64,000 nt of DNA. Source: Pseudomonadota bacterium. Its GTDB lineage: Bacteria; Pseudomonadota; Gammaproteobacteria; Burkholderiales; Burkholderiaceae_C. Positions within the stretch are counted from its first letter, which is position 1; each line of letters begins with the position of its first letter. The notes under the pieces are model-generated. The model had not been told where the DNA came from. It was given only the letters and a program-made list of their open reading frames with translations, and did not search any database. Shown in pieces: positions 63,645 through 64,000 of the stretch. The stretch is taken from assembly GCA_021805805.1 (NCBI GenBank), contig JAJZEB010000001.1, positions 32,000 to 95,999 on the forward strand, read 5' to 3'. Made by a program: the position numbers and the translations under genes.

Positions 63645-63950
63645 GACTGTGGCTCCGCAGTGTTGCGCCCGACTCCTGGGCGCTGGGATCAACCACGAAT
63701 CTAGACCCGCGGTGCAGCGATTTCCTTGATCCCGGCGATGCTGCAAGACACGCAGACGGCTGCGCATGAAGCGTCACAACCACGGTTGCATCTTCCACGC
63801 CATGCTGAAGCAACACCTCGCCGCGAAACCCCCACGACAACCGCAACAGCGGTTTAGCGGCGGGAGAGTTCATCCGCATGTGCGCCGACGCTGCCGGGTC
63901 ATCGCAGCCACTGGCGGCACCGTCTGGCATTGAGGCATGATGGCGCCATC
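63645..63950. other. Divergent intergenic region before the DUF924 gene
   Basis: No gene is supported in these 306 bp. A leftward open frame crossing it (63301-63930) is read as a shadow. The segment holds the promoter of the Lpp-like gene, not assignable by eye, and ends in the palindrome at 63931-63958. Confidence 0.5.
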
Positions 63951-63958
63951 ATGCCTCA
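63931..63958. promoter_or_regulatory. Perfect 28-bp palindrome over the DUF924 start codon
   Basis: The arms tgaggcatgatggc and gccatcatgcctca are exact reverse complements with no loop. The ATG at 63951 lies inside the right arm. It could be an operator, or a hairpin hiding the start codon. Confidence 0.85.
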
Positions 63959-64000
63959 CGACATCCTCAGCTTCTGGTTCGAGGAAATCGACCCCGCATC
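63951..64000 (+). CDS. DUF924 family protein, 5' end only
   Basis: The visible residues MPHDILSFWFEEIDPA match the conserved N-terminus (ILxFWFxE) of DUF924 proteins, small helical bacterial proteins of unknown function. The rest is beyond the window edge. Confidence 0.7.
   Translation, partial: MPHDILSFWFEEIDPA

Noticed and set aside
63301..63930. Leftward 209-codon open frame spanning the Lpp-like gene
   Set aside because: It overlaps a well-supported lipoprotein gene in another frame and has no recognisable features.

Overview
The window is one contiguous stretch of GC-rich bacterial chromosome (GC-rich at third codon positions). It has no rRNA, tRNA, insertion sequence, prophage or CRISPR that I can see. 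Gene content and order (slmA-argB, comF-trmL, a five-gene TetR-led fatty-acid operon, the DUF6502/DUF5666 pair, a PuuA-like glutamine synthetase) point to a betaproteobacterium of the Burkholderiales. I cannot name a genus.

Layout. 1-1807: a truncated methyltransferase gene, then comF and trmL, separated by short tandem repeats. 1860-8911: a beta-oxidation operon read leftward (TetR regulator, acyl-CoA dehydrogenase, hydroxyacyl-CoA dehydrogenase/enoyl-CoA hydratase fusion, thiolase, crotonase) with a recognisable promoter and operator. 8942-10515: slmA and argB. 10741-14786: a small lipoprotein and a stress-type cluster (phosphoribosyltransferase, CBS protein, cyclopropane fatty acid synthase, Hsp20, flavin reductase-like protein). 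14857-17844: feoABC with a possible iron-responsive promoter. 17913-19817: a PrpR-type sigma-54 activator without prp genes beside it. 19925-22404: four secreted proteins of unknown function in an A-B-A-B order, the most novel-looking locus. 22518-31586: a class II aldolase and two very large c-di-GMP signalling proteins. 31788-34329: a DUF5666 lipoprotein and its DUF6502 partner. 34405-45981: metabolic and transport genes (DAHP synthase, rhodanese, MOSC protein, PuuA-like ligase, GDT1-type transporter, short CheZ-like protein, adenine/adenosine deaminase, a kinase, an ABC exporter, a PaiB-like protein, ilvD). 46101-49554: a ClC channel with CBS domains, wrbA and a DUF4197 protein. 49742-54641: a complete chaperone-usher fimbrial operon behind a structured leader. 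54667-57255: a metal efflux pump with its ArsR repressor, a Tat-exported superoxide reductase-like protein and a second PaiB-like protein. 57480-61865: a membrane c-di-GMP phosphodiesterase with a periplasmic binding domain, followed by an orphan solute-binding protein. 61930-63644: an Lpp-like lipoprotein with an L,D-transpeptidase and a small unknown gene. The window ends in the first codons of a DUF924 gene that starts inside a perfect 28-bp palindrome.

Themes. Three multidomain c-di-GMP enzymes, a CheZ-like protein and a fimbrial operon suggest attention to the motile/sessile switch. A second theme is envelope, metal and oxidative homeostasis (Feo, CDF pump, GDT1, SOR, Lpp-Ldt). Starts were chosen from ribosome-binding sites, overlaps and family length. 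Functional names rest on motif recognition by eye; no database search was run.
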